Assembly: GCA_964411505.1 (NCBI GenBank)
Contig: CAYPLH010000045.1
Location: 1-31,957 of the forward strand
Direction of reading: 5' to 3'
Length of the DNA stretch: 31,957 nt
Source: CAYPLH01 sp964411505
GTDB taxonomy: Bacteria > Bacillota > Clostridia > CAYPLH01 > DUMO01
Shown here: in pieces, positions 1 to 8,865 of the stretch
How positions within the stretch are numbered: the stretch's first letter is position 1
How the letters are laid out: the number at the start of each line of letters is the position of its first letter
Notes under the pieces: model-generated
What the model saw: the letters and a program-made list of their open reading frames with translations, nothing else
The model's database searches: none
Told to the model about the DNA's origin: nothing
Position numbers and translations under genes: made by a program

Positions 1-52
1 GTGCCGATGATACTTGGATGGTAACGTCCTGGGAAAGTAGGTAGTTGCCGGA
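1..52 (+). rRNA. rrf: 5S ribosomal RNA, 3' end (partial)
   Basis: The first 50 bases match the conserved 3' part of bacterial 5S rRNA: GTGCCGATGATACTTGG, then CCTGGGAAAGTAGGTAGTTG and a final GCCGG. The order (helix IV/loop E region, then the GAGAGTAGG-like strand) is that of 5S. The 5' part lies outside the window, so the terminal helix cannot be checked and the exact 3' end (about 51-53) is approximate. A tRNA follows 8 bases later, as is common at the end of clostridial rRNA operons. Confidence 0.85.
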
Positions 53-59
53 TTTTTAT

Positions 60-135
60 TCCTCAATAGCTCAGTCGGTAGAGCATGCGGCTGTTAACCG
101 CAGGGTCGTTGGTTCGAGTCCAACTTGAGGAGCCA
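60..135 (+). tRNA. tRNA-Asn (anticodon GTT)
   Basis: Full cloverleaf: acceptor arms TCCTCAA and TTGAGGA, D arm with AGCTCAGTCGGTAGAGC, anticodon stem GCGGC/GCCGC-type pairing around loop CTGTTAA with anticodon GTT at 93-95, and T arm GTTCGAGTC. The discriminator base is G and the CCA end is encoded (133-135). It lies directly after the 5S gene and is probably processed from the rRNA operon transcript. Confidence 0.97.
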
Positions 136-168
136 AAAAAGGAATCTGTAAATCAGATTCCTTTTTTA
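136..168. terminator. Bidirectional Rho-independent terminator after tRNA-Asn
   Basis: The stem is GGAATCTG (141-148) with CAGATTCC (154-161) and a 5-nt loop. It is flanked by A6 on the left and T6 on the right, so a U-tract follows the hairpin on either strand. It can end the rRNA/tRNA transcript from the left and the minus-strand pilus operon transcript from the right. Confidence 0.9.
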
Positions 169-170
169 TT

Positions 171-196
171 GTCTAGGAAAGTATACTTTCCTAGAC
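171..196. repeat. Perfect 26-bp palindrome
   Basis: The two 13-base halves GTCTAGGAAAGTA and TACTTTCCTAGAC are exact reverse complements with no spacer. It starts 3 bases after the terminator tail. There is no U-tract of its own on the plus strand. It could assist termination of the pilus operon or be a binding site; the function is unknown. Confidence 0.8.
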
Positions 197-296
197 AATG
201 GGGATTGCAAAGGGGGGAATATAAGGTCTTTTATAAGTTATTGTGATTATCAACTCATTTAATAAATACGTAAAATGGCTTTACCCTCTTTCCTGG

Positions 297-3200
297 TTAC
301 CTCATTATTTTTGGATCGATAATAATTAACTCAGCAGTGAAATTATTTACATAATCTTCAGGGGGAGAATAAACAATCTGCTCGCCGGTTTCCAGTGTTA
401 CAAGCATTTCTACAATGTTAAATGTTACAACATATTTTTTATAAAGATCATACTCGACTCTATTTTTTGCAGGGATAGCTTTTACAGTATAGTCTATTTC
501 GATTGTGTCTCCTGCTTCAAATGCATCATTTATTTCAATAATATCATAAGGATACTCATAGTTAGTAATTGGCACGTGAGTCCCATTTTTTCTTACTATC
601 GTTTTTGATGGCTCAATTATAATATCAAACTGATCATTTACCAAAAAATCGTTGTCTGGATCTTTAAGCGCAAGATCAAGCTTAATAATTGGGTTTAATA
701 CAGCAAGGTTAGGAGTAATGGAAATTTCAATCGGAATATAATCACCAGCAAGAAACCTAATCCGGTTTAAATATTTTTCGTATTCTTCATCTCCCGGTTC
801 TCCAGAGGGATTATCTGAGAATGCTGTTTTAACTTTTGAAGAAAAGTCAAGCTCAAATGCTGCAGGATCTTGGTCCAGCGGGATTGAAACAGTATTATCA
901 GAAGGAGTAGTGTTAATTATCTCCCACTTAAGCTGATTGAAAAAATAAAGATCCATTGAATCACTAAAAACAACAGTACAGCTTCCAGATAAATTTATAC
1001 TTTTAGTTATAGCGCTGCCTTTTATGTGCCCGCTATCTAAAAGGGAAAGATTAGCATTAGGAGCATAAATAACCCTTACATTTGCATCAGCATTGCCCGA
1101 AACTGTTACTGAGCTGCCCCCAGTTATTATATGCCCAGTAACACTGTTGGAAGCGCCAAGAGTGATATTGGCATGCTTTGAGTATATAGAACCAAAGAAG
1201 CTTGTGGAGCCGGAAAAATTGATATTTTCATGCCCCAAGTGATACATATAAACTTTATTATGGTCACCGCTATTGTTCACAGTACTACTGCCGCCCATTT
1301 TTAAAGAATCATCTACGTATAAAATAAGCTTACTATTTTCATCTACATTAATTAATTCAATATGACCTTGTTGTATATCCAAGTTTTTTACTCGAATAAT
1401 CCGCGTACCATAATTTAAATCAATTGTTAAAGTTCTGTTACTCACAACTGATATTTTATCATAGGAACCATCATCGTCTATTAAATAATAACCGCTTTCT
1501 TTCCATTCTGCAGTTGAAAAGTTATCCCTTTGAGGTAGTTCTATAGGAAAGTTAGGGAACATTGGTAAAGGATAAGCTGATGGTTCAGCAAGGTTTGAAA
1601 CAGAGCCGGTGATATTATCTTTGGGATCAGGTCTGGCGCTTTTTAAAACTTTTGTAAAATCAGCACTCGGACCTAACAAAAGGTTACCTTCAATCTGTGT
1701 ACTCCAACCGAAATCTATACTACCTGGCGCAGTTGAGTTTGTCTCAGTATCTCCTTTTATTTTGGAGCTGCCCTCTAGCTTAATGCTATCCTTAGCAAAA
1801 ATCACATCAAGCGAAGGTGGTACATTTGAAACAATATGCTGCGGAAAATATAGTTCTGTTCCTTCACTCTCTAGTGTTTTATTTAAGGCTGTAATAACAT
1901 AATGATATGTTTTACCTTCTTCAACACCAGTATCGTCATAGGATAGACTCTGAATGTTTGGTGCAATCAGTTCATAAGAAGATAGCGAGTTAGTTATCTG
2001 CTTAGGATCAGCAATTTCAATCCTGTAAACATTATAGCCGCTTACCAAGACAGTTCCAGTAGGAGCTTGCCAGGCAACATTAACATAGTATTTTTGCTCT
2101 TCATTACGCAAAAGAGTGAGTACTGGACTCGAAGGTGTATCAGGAGCGACCAGTAGTTTATCAGGAACTATAATAATGTTTTCTGATGGTGAGGATGGCT
2201 GTTTACCCCAATTGAATTGGTCAACATATGAGCCACTTACTACGTTATATACGATACTACCATTGCCGGACAGATCCATTTTCTTAGCGACCGCCAAACC
2301 CTCTAAATTACTGTTTCCGGAAAAGTTAACAGAAGCCTTCGGCGCATACAAAAGGCTGACAGATGCATCTGCATTTTCAGAAAAGTTTACCCAATTTCCT
2401 CCCGTTATAATGGATCCTTCAACTGTATTATTTCCGCTAAACCTAATATTGGCGTTTTTTGCATATATAGAGCCGAAAATTTCTGCGTTGCTGCTAAGTG
2501 TAAGTTCACTGTTTCCAGCATAATAAATAGTTAACTTATCAGAAGCATTACCATAATTAATTTTACCATCTAAGTTTAAGGAATCTTCTACGTATATAAC
2601 TACTTTTCCGTTATAACCAGATTCTACACTCAAGCTGCCTTTAATGTCCAGTTTTTTAACTCGTATTACCCTTGTTGAATCATTAGCGTGTATAGATAAA
2701 AAACTGTTGTTTGTGATTTCAATTTTATCAAAAACTCCATTCTTATTAATAATATATCCAGTGCCCAAAAATGCACTTTTGAGAATACCTTCTGGCAGCT
2801 CTTCTGGAAAATTAGGGAATTCAGGCAGTGGATATGACCTTATAGAAGGCAGGTTATATATGCTACCTGTGACATTATCAGATTCCCAATTAGCCTCAGG
2901 ACCGTAGTATAAATCGCCGACTATTTTACTATTTTGATTGTTGAAGGTAATACTGTTATTCTTGTTTGAGTTAGTGCCTGTATTGCCTATTATTTCAGCA
3001 TTTCCTTTAAAGGATATGCTTTCGTTGGAAAAAACCATATCCAAAACAGGCGCAGATCTAATTAGGTCACCCTGATTATAAAGCCTAGTTCCTTCACTTT
3101 CTAGTGAGTCATATATGGTAGTAACAACATAGTGATAGGTAGAACCATATTCAACATCCTTATCAAGAAAAGCTTCAGTCATTACATTGTCTTTAATTTT

Positions 3201-3479
3201 TTCATAGTCACTTAAAGAAGAGGTGACCTGATCGTATGAGTTAATCTTCAATCTGTAAACATTATAACCGTCCACTGCTTGTCCGCCATTAGGCGGATTC
3301 CAAGTCACCCGGATACAAGGCATATTCTTTTCATCGTATTCCAAAGAAAGAGAAGGCTCTCCCGATGGTGGAGTGAGAGAATCAGCAAACGCAACTTGAA
3401 CAGATTTCAAATTAGGTAATGCTGCAAGCATTACAAGTATAAGAAAAAGTGAAATAATTTTATAAATTTTTATAGACAT
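297..3479 (-). CDS. Secreted protein with two Fn3 plus beta-repeat units, end of pilus operon
   Basis: 1060 residues. The N-terminus is a Sec signal peptide (Lys-containing start, hydrophobic 9-30, likely cleavage after AFA at about 32). Two copies of one ~390-residue unit follow, at residues 41-425 and 449-853. Each begins with a fibronectin type III domain (shared GYNVYR, TYHYV and LESEGT) and continues into a Ser/Asn/Gly-rich beta-repeat region with paired motifs (YPLP-FPNFP, TRVIRVKKLDI / TRIIRVKNLDI, FGSIY-K-ANI, IITGG, NADA). This resembles the DUF7305-type region of pilus-associated proteins. Residues 860-1060 are a separate beta-rich domain. There is no LPXTG or prepilin motif, so it is probably exported by Sec and attached non-covalently. 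The ATG has an AAAGGGG site. It lies 58 bp after the PilX-like gene. An adhesin or pilus-tip role is inferred from position and domains. Confidence 0.75.
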   Translation of the reverse strand: MSIKIYKIISLFLILVMLAALPNLKSVQVAFADSLTPPSGEPSLSLEYDEKNMPCIRVTWNPPNGGQAVDGYNVYRLKINSYDQVTSSLSDYEKIKDNVMTEAFLDKDVEYGSTYHYVVTTIYDSLESEGTRLYNQGDLIRSAPVLDMVFSNESISFKGNAEIIGNTGTNSNKNNSITFNNQNSKIVGDLYYGPEANWESDNVTGSIYNLPSIRSYPLPEFPNFPEELPEGILKSAFLGTGYIINKNGVFDKIEITNNSFLSIHANDSTRVIRVKKLDIKGSLSVESGYNGKVVIYVEDSLNLDGKINYGNASDKLTIYYAGNSELTLSSNAEIFGSIYAKNANIRFSGNNTVEGSIITGGNWVNFSENADASVSLLYAPKASVNFSGNSNLEGLAVAKKMDLSGNGSIVYNVVSGSYVDQFNWGKQPSSPSENIIIVPDKLLVAPDTPSSPVLTLLRNEEQKYYVNVAWQAPTGTVLVSGYNVYRIEIADPKQITNSLSSYELIAPNIQSLSYDDTGVEEGKTYHYVITALNKTLESEGTELYFPQHIVSNVPPSLDVIFAKDSIKLEGSSKIKGDTETNSTAPGSIDFGWSTQIEGNLLLGPSADFTKVLKSARPDPKDNITGSVSNLAEPSAYPLPMFPNFPIELPQRDNFSTAEWKESGYYLIDDDGSYDKISVVSNRTLTIDLNYGTRIIRVKNLDIQQGHIELINVDENSKLILYVDDSLKMGGSSTVNNSGDHNKVYMYHLGHENINFSGSTSFFGSIYSKHANITLGASNSVTGHIITGGSSVTVSGNADANVRVIYAPNANLSLLDSGHIKGSAITKSINLSGSCTVVFSDSMDLYFFNQLKWEIINTTPSDNTVSIPLDQDPAAFELDFSSKVKTAFSDNPSGEPGDEEYEKYLNRIRFLAGDYIPIEISITPNLAVLNPIIKLDLALKDPDNDFLVNDQFDIIIEPSKTIVRKNGTHVPITNYEYPYDIIEINDAFEAGDTIEIDYTVKAIPAKNRVEYDLYKKYVVTFNIVEMLVTLETGEQIVYSPPEDYVNNFTAELIIIDPKIMR

Positions 3480-3537
3480 ATCGCATTCCCCTTTAATATT
3501 AAAATAAACAGTTTTATTATAATTAATAAGACTTAAT

Positions 3538-5883
3538 TCATTCTACTTTCCATTCTTTAATTAAAATATTTCTTGTTAAAACACGTTGTGTTTCAATAGG
3601 TTCATCGTCTATTGAACCATATCTATACAGCTTGAATAATAATCTGGCTTCAAAACTGTCATACAAAAGCTGTTTTATAGTGTGCTCGTCATGGCTAATG
3701 ACTGTAGGAGCTGTTGATTCGCCAAAACATACCAGACTCCCTTCAGCAAGAATGGTGCCTTTGAAGTTAAAGCCATTTCTTATGAAGATGTCACCAGTGG
3801 CATATATTATACCGCTGTCCGGTAGAGGCTCATCCTGCCCATCAATTGTCCAATATCCTTTACTACTGTCATAATCAATTTCAATGTTGCTGTCTTTGAA
3901 ATAAATAATCCTACCATCGACTATCATGTTAATATTACCCATAACGGTATCGGTATAATCACTTAATGATTTGGTATTATCAGCATAATCCAGCTTTATA
4001 TTCATTGGGTCAAAAAGTGGATCCTTCTGGTCATAGGTTTCATCTAGCAAGGTATAGATTCTGTTATAATATTTAATTTTTGCAGCACGTTGAATATCCT
4101 TGAATTCAGCGTCAGATATATGACTCTCCGAATTGTTCTTATATGCTTCAAAAGGATGGTATACACCGCTATTGGCAACCAGTGCCCCGTTTAAAAAGCC
4201 ATATATTTTATTGCTATCTGAATCCTCGGTTTTGATTATTATTCTACCAGTATCAAGAGGATAAAAGGGGTCAGCCCCCCACTTGTTTTGCCAGTAGCCT
4301 TTGATATGAAATCCCCTATCCTTTTTACTAAGCAGGGCACCATTTTTTTCATCCAATAAATATGATCTAACTGGGTTATTCATGTATTCATGGAAGTCAG
4401 CATCAGAAGCAGGAACGCCGACGGATTCATCGCCGTAACCATATCTCAAAAAACCTGCGACTTTCTCAAAAGCCTCAATAAGATTCCAACTTGATGGTGA
4501 AGCTGAAAGCCCAAGCAAATAGGGGTTACCGGTCACAGTATTTCTATGTGTTTCCAGAAAGGCTGTGCCGCCTATATATACACCACCTGTGTTAGTACCG
4601 TTTAAATATAGTTCAGAGTTTCCGTTTATTACAATACTGCTTGAATGCTTATATTCATATGTTTCATAGGTTTCAGGGTTAATGGTACCATCAATATCAT
4701 AACCTGCGGTTACAAAACCGAAATATTTTCCGTCTACTGAAACCTCGGTATTAGCTGAATCAATCTGAAGGTTGTCCATCACATAAACATCGTTCCCAAA
4801 GTTCATTCTAGAGAAAAAAGCATTCTGTTCAGATCTGATGGAGCGAGCAAAAGCATCGGATGTTATTGTTATAGTTGAGTATTTACCCACATCCTGACCG
4901 TACATAGAATGAATATAGGACATAGTTGCCCCACTACCGATTATATTAATATGCCCTGTTTTTGCTGTAGCGGTTTTAGATATTATAGCGGGAGTATATA
5001 CACTGTAGTCAATATCCTCTGCATAGGGCACCCCTGCAACAATGCCTCCATAACTGCTCCATTTGGCATTAAGATCCTCTTTAGAAGAATCCAAAGGATT
5101 TTTAGGGATTGTTCCAAAGGCAAGCACATCTCCTATGACATCTAGGTTTCCGTCAGCCACAATAAGATCTTTTTCAACTAGTATTGCTTTTTTAAGTATT
5201 TCAGGTAAAACTATTTCCTTAATCTTAATTTTTGGTACCGGTGAGTAATGATTTTCAACAGGTTCAGGCAAAAGTTCAAAGATTACCTTGTGAGTTTTAG
5301 AAGTATAGCTTTTATATTTACCTATGACCAAAACATTAAGCTTGGTATTGGGAGAACTGTCAAAAAGCTCTGCAAAAACCAACACAGCTTCACCGTTTCC
5401 TTCATCTTTCGCCACTATAAGGCTAGTTTCACTTTCTTCTAAACCAAAGAGAATCCCTCTTTTACCATTAATATCACTAAAAACACTCTCTATCTCGGAA
5501 CTGAACCTTTCACCATAAAGACGAATAAATTCATTATTAATTTTGGAGTAATCAATCTCTCCATCCAAAGTTAAAAAGTTCTTCTCCAAAGCATAATCAT
5601 TATCAAGTATGGAATATATTTGAAGCATGGTTTCTTCCTTGGAGCTCTCCTGAATGTTAAAAACAATATCATCAAGAACAGCTGCTATTTTTTCAACCCC
5701 TGATTCTGCTATAAGACCTGCTTTTTTAACATCTGATGATAAAATGCTCATCTTAAGATTGCTCATTGTCAACTGTAAAAAAGCAATACTTACGGTTGTA
5801 AGCAAAAAGGAAATAAGAAGAACCATTACCAAAGAAGATCCTTTATTTGATTTTAATTTTTTTGTTGTTCCAATAAAAAACAT
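3538..5883 (-). CDS. PilX-like large prepilin-type pilus assembly protein
   Basis: 781 residues. The N-terminus has a short basic leader ending in KSNKG, then SSLVMVLLISFLLTTVSIAF and an amphipathic helix (to about residue 75). This is the type III signal architecture of PilX/GspK-type minor pilins. Glu at mature position 5 is replaced (S-S-L-V-M), as in pilins that cap the fibre. The rest is a large exported region of beta-rich repeats (GNSELYLNG, TGGVYIGGTAF, GIIYATGDIFIRNGFNFKG) recalling the beta-repeat units of the next gene. ATG at 5883 is preceded by AGGTGAG. At 781 residues it is several times longer than ordinary minor pilins. It is probably the tip-carrying subunit, displaying or anchoring the 1060-residue secreted protein encoded next. 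Confidence 0.75.
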   Translation of the reverse strand: MFFIGTTKKLKSNKGSSLVMVLLISFLLTTVSIAFLQLTMSNLKMSILSSDVKKAGLIAESGVEKIAAVLDDIVFNIQESSKEETMLQIYSILDNDYALEKNFLTLDGEIDYSKINNEFIRLYGERFSSEIESVFSDINGKRGILFGLEESETSLIVAKDEGNGEAVLVFAELFDSSPNTKLNVLVIGKYKSYTSKTHKVIFELLPEPVENHYSPVPKIKIKEIVLPEILKKAILVEKDLIVADGNLDVIGDVLAFGTIPKNPLDSSKEDLNAKWSSYGGIVAGVPYAEDIDYSVYTPAIISKTATAKTGHINIIGSGATMSYIHSMYGQDVGKYSTITITSDAFARSIRSEQNAFFSRMNFGNDVYVMDNLQIDSANTEVSVDGKYFGFVTAGYDIDGTINPETYETYEYKHSSSIVINGNSELYLNGTNTGGVYIGGTAFLETHRNTVTGNPYLLGLSASPSSWNLIEAFEKVAGFLRYGYGDESVGVPASDADFHEYMNNPVRSYLLDEKNGALLSKKDRGFHIKGYWQNKWGADPFYPLDTGRIIIKTEDSDSNKIYGFLNGALVANSGVYHPFEAYKNNSESHISDAEFKDIQRAAKIKYYNRIYTLLDETYDQKDPLFDPMNIKLDYADNTKSLSDYTDTVMGNINMIVDGRIIYFKDSNIEIDYDSSKGYWTIDGQDEPLPDSGIIYATGDIFIRNGFNFKGTILAEGSLVCFGESTAPTVISHDEHTIKQLLYDSFEARLLFKLYRYGSIDDEPIETQRVLTRNILIKEWKVE

Positions 5884-5983
5884 ATATTTCTCACCTACTG
5901 CAAAAAGTCATTTGCATTTCAATAGTACACGAAAGATGTTGAGTGTGTAAAATACATATACCACAGATTCTTTTCTTTCAAAA

Positions 5984-6868
5984 CTATTTTTTTACCATAG
6001 AGGTTATCTTGTTCAAAACCTGCCCATCCTTCAATTTAATTCTTACATCTATATCATAAAGCTTGTTTGTAACATCAGGTATAGTCCGGCTAGTATCTAA
6101 GCTTCTGAAAATATTGAAATCACTACCGGAGGTTGAAAGCATAAGCTTATATAAAAAATCATCTATTACATAAATATTAATTGGTAATGTTATATCCTGT
6201 CCTGCAATGATTTCAAGTACAAAACTCTTGGTTGAGCTTTCCGAGGTAGCAAATGCTATTCCAATATCAATTCTATCAGAATCCGGAACAAAGAGCTTTG
6301 TTGTTTGCTGGTCTAAGTATTTCAAGCTATATTTATATGCACCTTCTTCTTTAAATAGGGATAGTGTATAAGGGATGCTAGCATCTCCACTACTTAAAGG
6401 ATAGTCTAAGGAGTTTAGGGCTACAGTATCAAAACCGACATTAAAAGAAACTTCATGCTTTGATTGCTCAGGTGGGTTAAAGTTTTTGATATCCTGATAG
6501 TGTATTGTTTCTGATACTCTATATTCAATGCTGTAGTTTTCAATTTCTGGATTAGCAGTCCAAGGTGGATCATTTAACCTTGAGTTAAATACTGTCCATT
6601 CAGGTGTATCTACTAGCCGGGAGGAATCAGCTTTTATTTCTTCCATGGCTTTGAGCGCTATATTTGATGCCACTAATAGCTGTTCTGATTTTACGCTGCT
6701 CCTTATAGAAGTTAAATATGATGCAAGAAGTGGCACAATAACTACAGCTAATATTGCCATGGATATAAGCAGCTCAACCAGAGTTACGCCTTTTTTATTT
6801 CTCACTTTAGTAAGGTTTTGGCTCATCTTCCGGTTTACTGTTTTTGCACCTTTGGTACTCAACTCCAA
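5984..6868 (-). CDS. PilV-like minor prepilin
   Basis: Minor pilin with the class III signal KKG/VTLVELLISMAILAVVIVPL, with Glu at mature position 5, followed by the usual N-terminal helix and a ~240-residue globular part. The hydrophobic stretch with VPLLASYLTSI resembles the PilV/GspI group. I place the start at TTG 6868 because AGGAAGGAG lies 8 nt upstream; this gives 294 residues and a 27-residue leader. The reading frame is open to a TTG at 6898, but that codon precedes the binding site. An ATG at 6826 is a weaker alternative. The gene follows the PilO-like gene by 89 bp in the same operon and is presumably one of the priming or tip minor pilins with the PilW- and PilX-like proteins. Confidence 0.78.
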   Translation of the reverse strand: MELSTKGAKTVNRKMSQNLTKVRNKKGVTLVELLISMAILAVVIVPLLASYLTSIRSSVKSEQLLVASNIALKAMEEIKADSSRLVDTPEWTVFNSRLNDPPWTANPEIENYSIEYRVSETIHYQDIKNFNPPEQSKHEVSFNVGFDTVALNSLDYPLSSGDASIPYTLSLFKEEGAYKYSLKYLDQQTTKLFVPDSDRIDIGIAFATSESSTKSFVLEIIAGQDITLPINIYVIDDFLYKLMLSTSGSDFNIFRSLDTSRTIPDVTNKLYDIDVRIKLKDGQVLNKITSMVKK

Positions 6869-6957
6869 AATGTTATCTCCTTCCTGTAACTCCAACAAAA
6901 AATATAAATTAGCACATAAACAATCCGATATAAGTTGTTTATAATTAATTGCCTATG

Positions 6958-8250
6958 TTATTTATAAGTAACCTCAACATTATTTGATATATTTCCAATC
7001 TTAATTCTTGGTGTTTTAGTATCGTCATTTCTAATAATAGCGATAAATTTTTTATCAGTGTTGTTTGTGATATTTAAAACTACTCCACTAGTGTCATCCT
7101 GAAATTTACGCAAGGTGGATTCTATCAGCATTTTGATATCCTCACCCTTAGGTATAAATTCCACAGAACTATCATACTTTGCATCGGGAAAGGATTCGTG
7201 TTCTGTTTTAAAGCGTGTAAAATATTTTCCTTCTGATTCTTCTACAAATATTTCGATAGTTTCAAAATTCTTATTATCTCCATAAACTACTGGAATGGAG
7301 TAGGAACCTGATTCTAAAAACATCCCCTTTAGCGCTAAAGATACAGTTGGTGGCGCTATATTGTTGCCGTAAGGAACTACACTCAAAGTAAAATTATATG
7401 CGTTTAATTCATTGAGCAGCTCTTCGGTATCTATTTCAGTAAGCTGTGAATTACCAGATTGAGAGGAGCCTAGCTCGCTGGATAACCCAATAAAAGGCAT
7501 GAAAACACTATCCCGATGACCACTTTCAAGCGGTTCCCAAGGAAAACCCTCGAGGATGGTGCTGTCTTTCAATGTATTATCCTTGATGCCATAAAAGTCT
7601 AAAGAGAAGTTTGCAGCAAGGCTACCATCAGAAGTGCTGCTAATCGAAATTTTGTTAATCCCGGTTTTAATACTCAGCTTTTCAAGGTTATTAAGAAAGC
7701 TCTTTAGCCCGGAGTCGGATGCTCGGGCATTAATATCCAATGCAAGCTTAAATGGTTTTCCATTAGCTATTTTGACATCCTTTTCGGTAGCTGCATCATT
7801 TTCATTAAGTCCAAGATCCTCAAGAGTCTTAAGTAGCACTTCATCCCTGATATTAGCAGCTATAGTATAGTCAGATTTTGATATGGTAGAATCATCATGA
7901 CCTCCAACAATTTCTGGTTCTCTAAATGAAATGTTTTGAATGTTTACCCCGGATAGCTGTGAAAGGTTATTAAGAAGCACAATAATTTCATCGTAATAAA
8001 GAGCTGCCGGAAATTCTGTCCTTAAAGCTTTTAATTTTTGGTTTAAAATCTTAATTTCAGTATCCATTCCATCTACTTTCTGCTTATATGCCTTGTTTAA
8101 TTCTAGCCTAGCTGTATCCTGTTCAATTATTGACTTTAGTTCATTAATTGAGTTCAATTGTGGAAGCATGAAGAAATTCACATAGATGACAGCTATAACA
8201 GCTAGTAAAAAGATGAAAATCAAGATTTTTTCACGTTTGCTTAATGTCAT
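6958..8250 (-). CDS. pilO: PilO-like inner-membrane alignment protein (extended)
   Basis: 430 residues. A short cytoplasmic N-terminus (TLSKREK) is followed by one transmembrane helix (about 9-29), a coiled-coil segment (about 32-85, alternating Leu/Lys/Glu) and extracytoplasmic alpha/beta domains. This is the layout of PilO/GspM proteins, which pair with PilN and link PilM to the pilus base. Position directly after pilN (5-nt gap) supports it. Typical PilO is around 200 residues. Here a first ferredoxin-like region (to about 230, containing SGLKSFLNNLEKLSIKTGINKI) is followed by a Ser-rich linker and a second ~150-residue domain. Sequence similarity to PilO is weak and the call rests on topology and gene order. 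ATG at 8250 has only a weak upstream AGAAGGG. Confidence 0.7.
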   Translation of the reverse strand: MTLSKREKILIFIFLLAVIAVIYVNFFMLPQLNSINELKSIIEQDTARLELNKAYKQKVDGMDTEIKILNQKLKALRTEFPAALYYDEIIVLLNNLSQLSGVNIQNISFREPEIVGGHDDSTISKSDYTIAANIRDEVLLKTLEDLGLNENDAATEKDVKIANGKPFKLALDINARASDSGLKSFLNNLEKLSIKTGINKISISSTSDGSLAANFSLDFYGIKDNTLKDSTILEGFPWEPLESGHRDSVFMPFIGLSSELGSSQSGNSQLTEIDTEELLNELNAYNFTLSVVPYGNNIAPPTVSLALKGMFLESGSYSIPVVYGDNKNFETIEIFVEESEGKYFTRFKTEHESFPDAKYDSSVEFIPKGEDIKMLIESTLRKFQDDTSGVVLNITNNTDKKFIAIIRNDDTKTPRIKIGNISNNVEVTYK

Positions 8251-8255
8251 GATGT

Positions 8256-8840
8256 TTATTTTTTCCCTTCTAACATAATGTTCATATTAAATGCGTATTG
8301 GACATTTGAGGGTGATTGGCTATCATTAGCAGCATTAAAAGAACCGCTTTTTAAAAGTGACGACAACGATACATTTCCAAAATATTCGTCAGAACGAATA
8401 TTTTTTACAAAGGTTGCTACCCCTTCCGAAGATGAAGAGATTCCTTCTAATGTTATTTTGACAGCAGCATTTTCACTTTCGCTCAAAGCAATCGAGACTA
8501 TATAAAAATTTTCTGGTAAAGCTTTTTCAAGCTTGTCAAATATAACGAGCAGGTTAATACCCTTCTGACGCAAACTGTCGCCAGTTTCCATACGGTTATT
8601 ATAAAGACCTTTAATAAGTGAAAACTGTTTTTCTGCTTCAACATAATTGTTGCTGACTTTTATCTGTGTCAAAATTGTATCTCTTTGCAATATAAGTGAA
8701 TACTTAACTAAAAGAGGATAGGCAATTGATGCAGAAAGAAGAGTAAGAGCAATTATAAGCGTCATTGTAATCTTATATCTTTTAGCTTTATTTTGTTTTT
8801 CAAGTATATAATATTTTGGTAAAAGATTAATATCCTTCAA
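8256..8840 (-). CDS. pilN: Type IV pilus assembly protein PilN
   Basis: 194 residues. The N-terminus MKDINLLPKYY carries the INLLP motif by which PilN docks into PilM. One transmembrane helix (about 24-46) is followed by a coiled coil and an extracytoplasmic fold related to PilO. The role is part of the PilM-PilN-PilO platform around the pilus motor. The start is TTG at 8840, preceded by AAGGGG 9 nt upstream; an ATG closer to the site is out of frame and meets a stop after two codons. It lies between the PilW-like prepilin and the PilO-like gene. Confidence 0.85.
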   Translation of the reverse strand: MKDINLLPKYYILEKQNKAKRYKITMTLIIALTLLSASIAYPLLVKYSLILQRDTILTQIKVSNNYVEAEKQFSLIKGLYNNRMETGDSLRQKGINLLVIFDKLEKALPENFYIVSIALSESENAAVKITLEGISSSSEGVATFVKNIRSDEYFGNVSLSSLLKSGSFNAANDSQSPSNVQYAFNMNIMLEGKK

Positions 8841-8865
8841 TACATGAATCCCCTTACATATATAT

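Noticed and set aside
297..5883. Several plus-strand open frames of 60-135 codons opposite the two large pilus genes
   Set aside because: They are low-complexity antisense shadows without ribosome binding sites or recognisable domains, while the minus-strand frames are long and domain-bearing.
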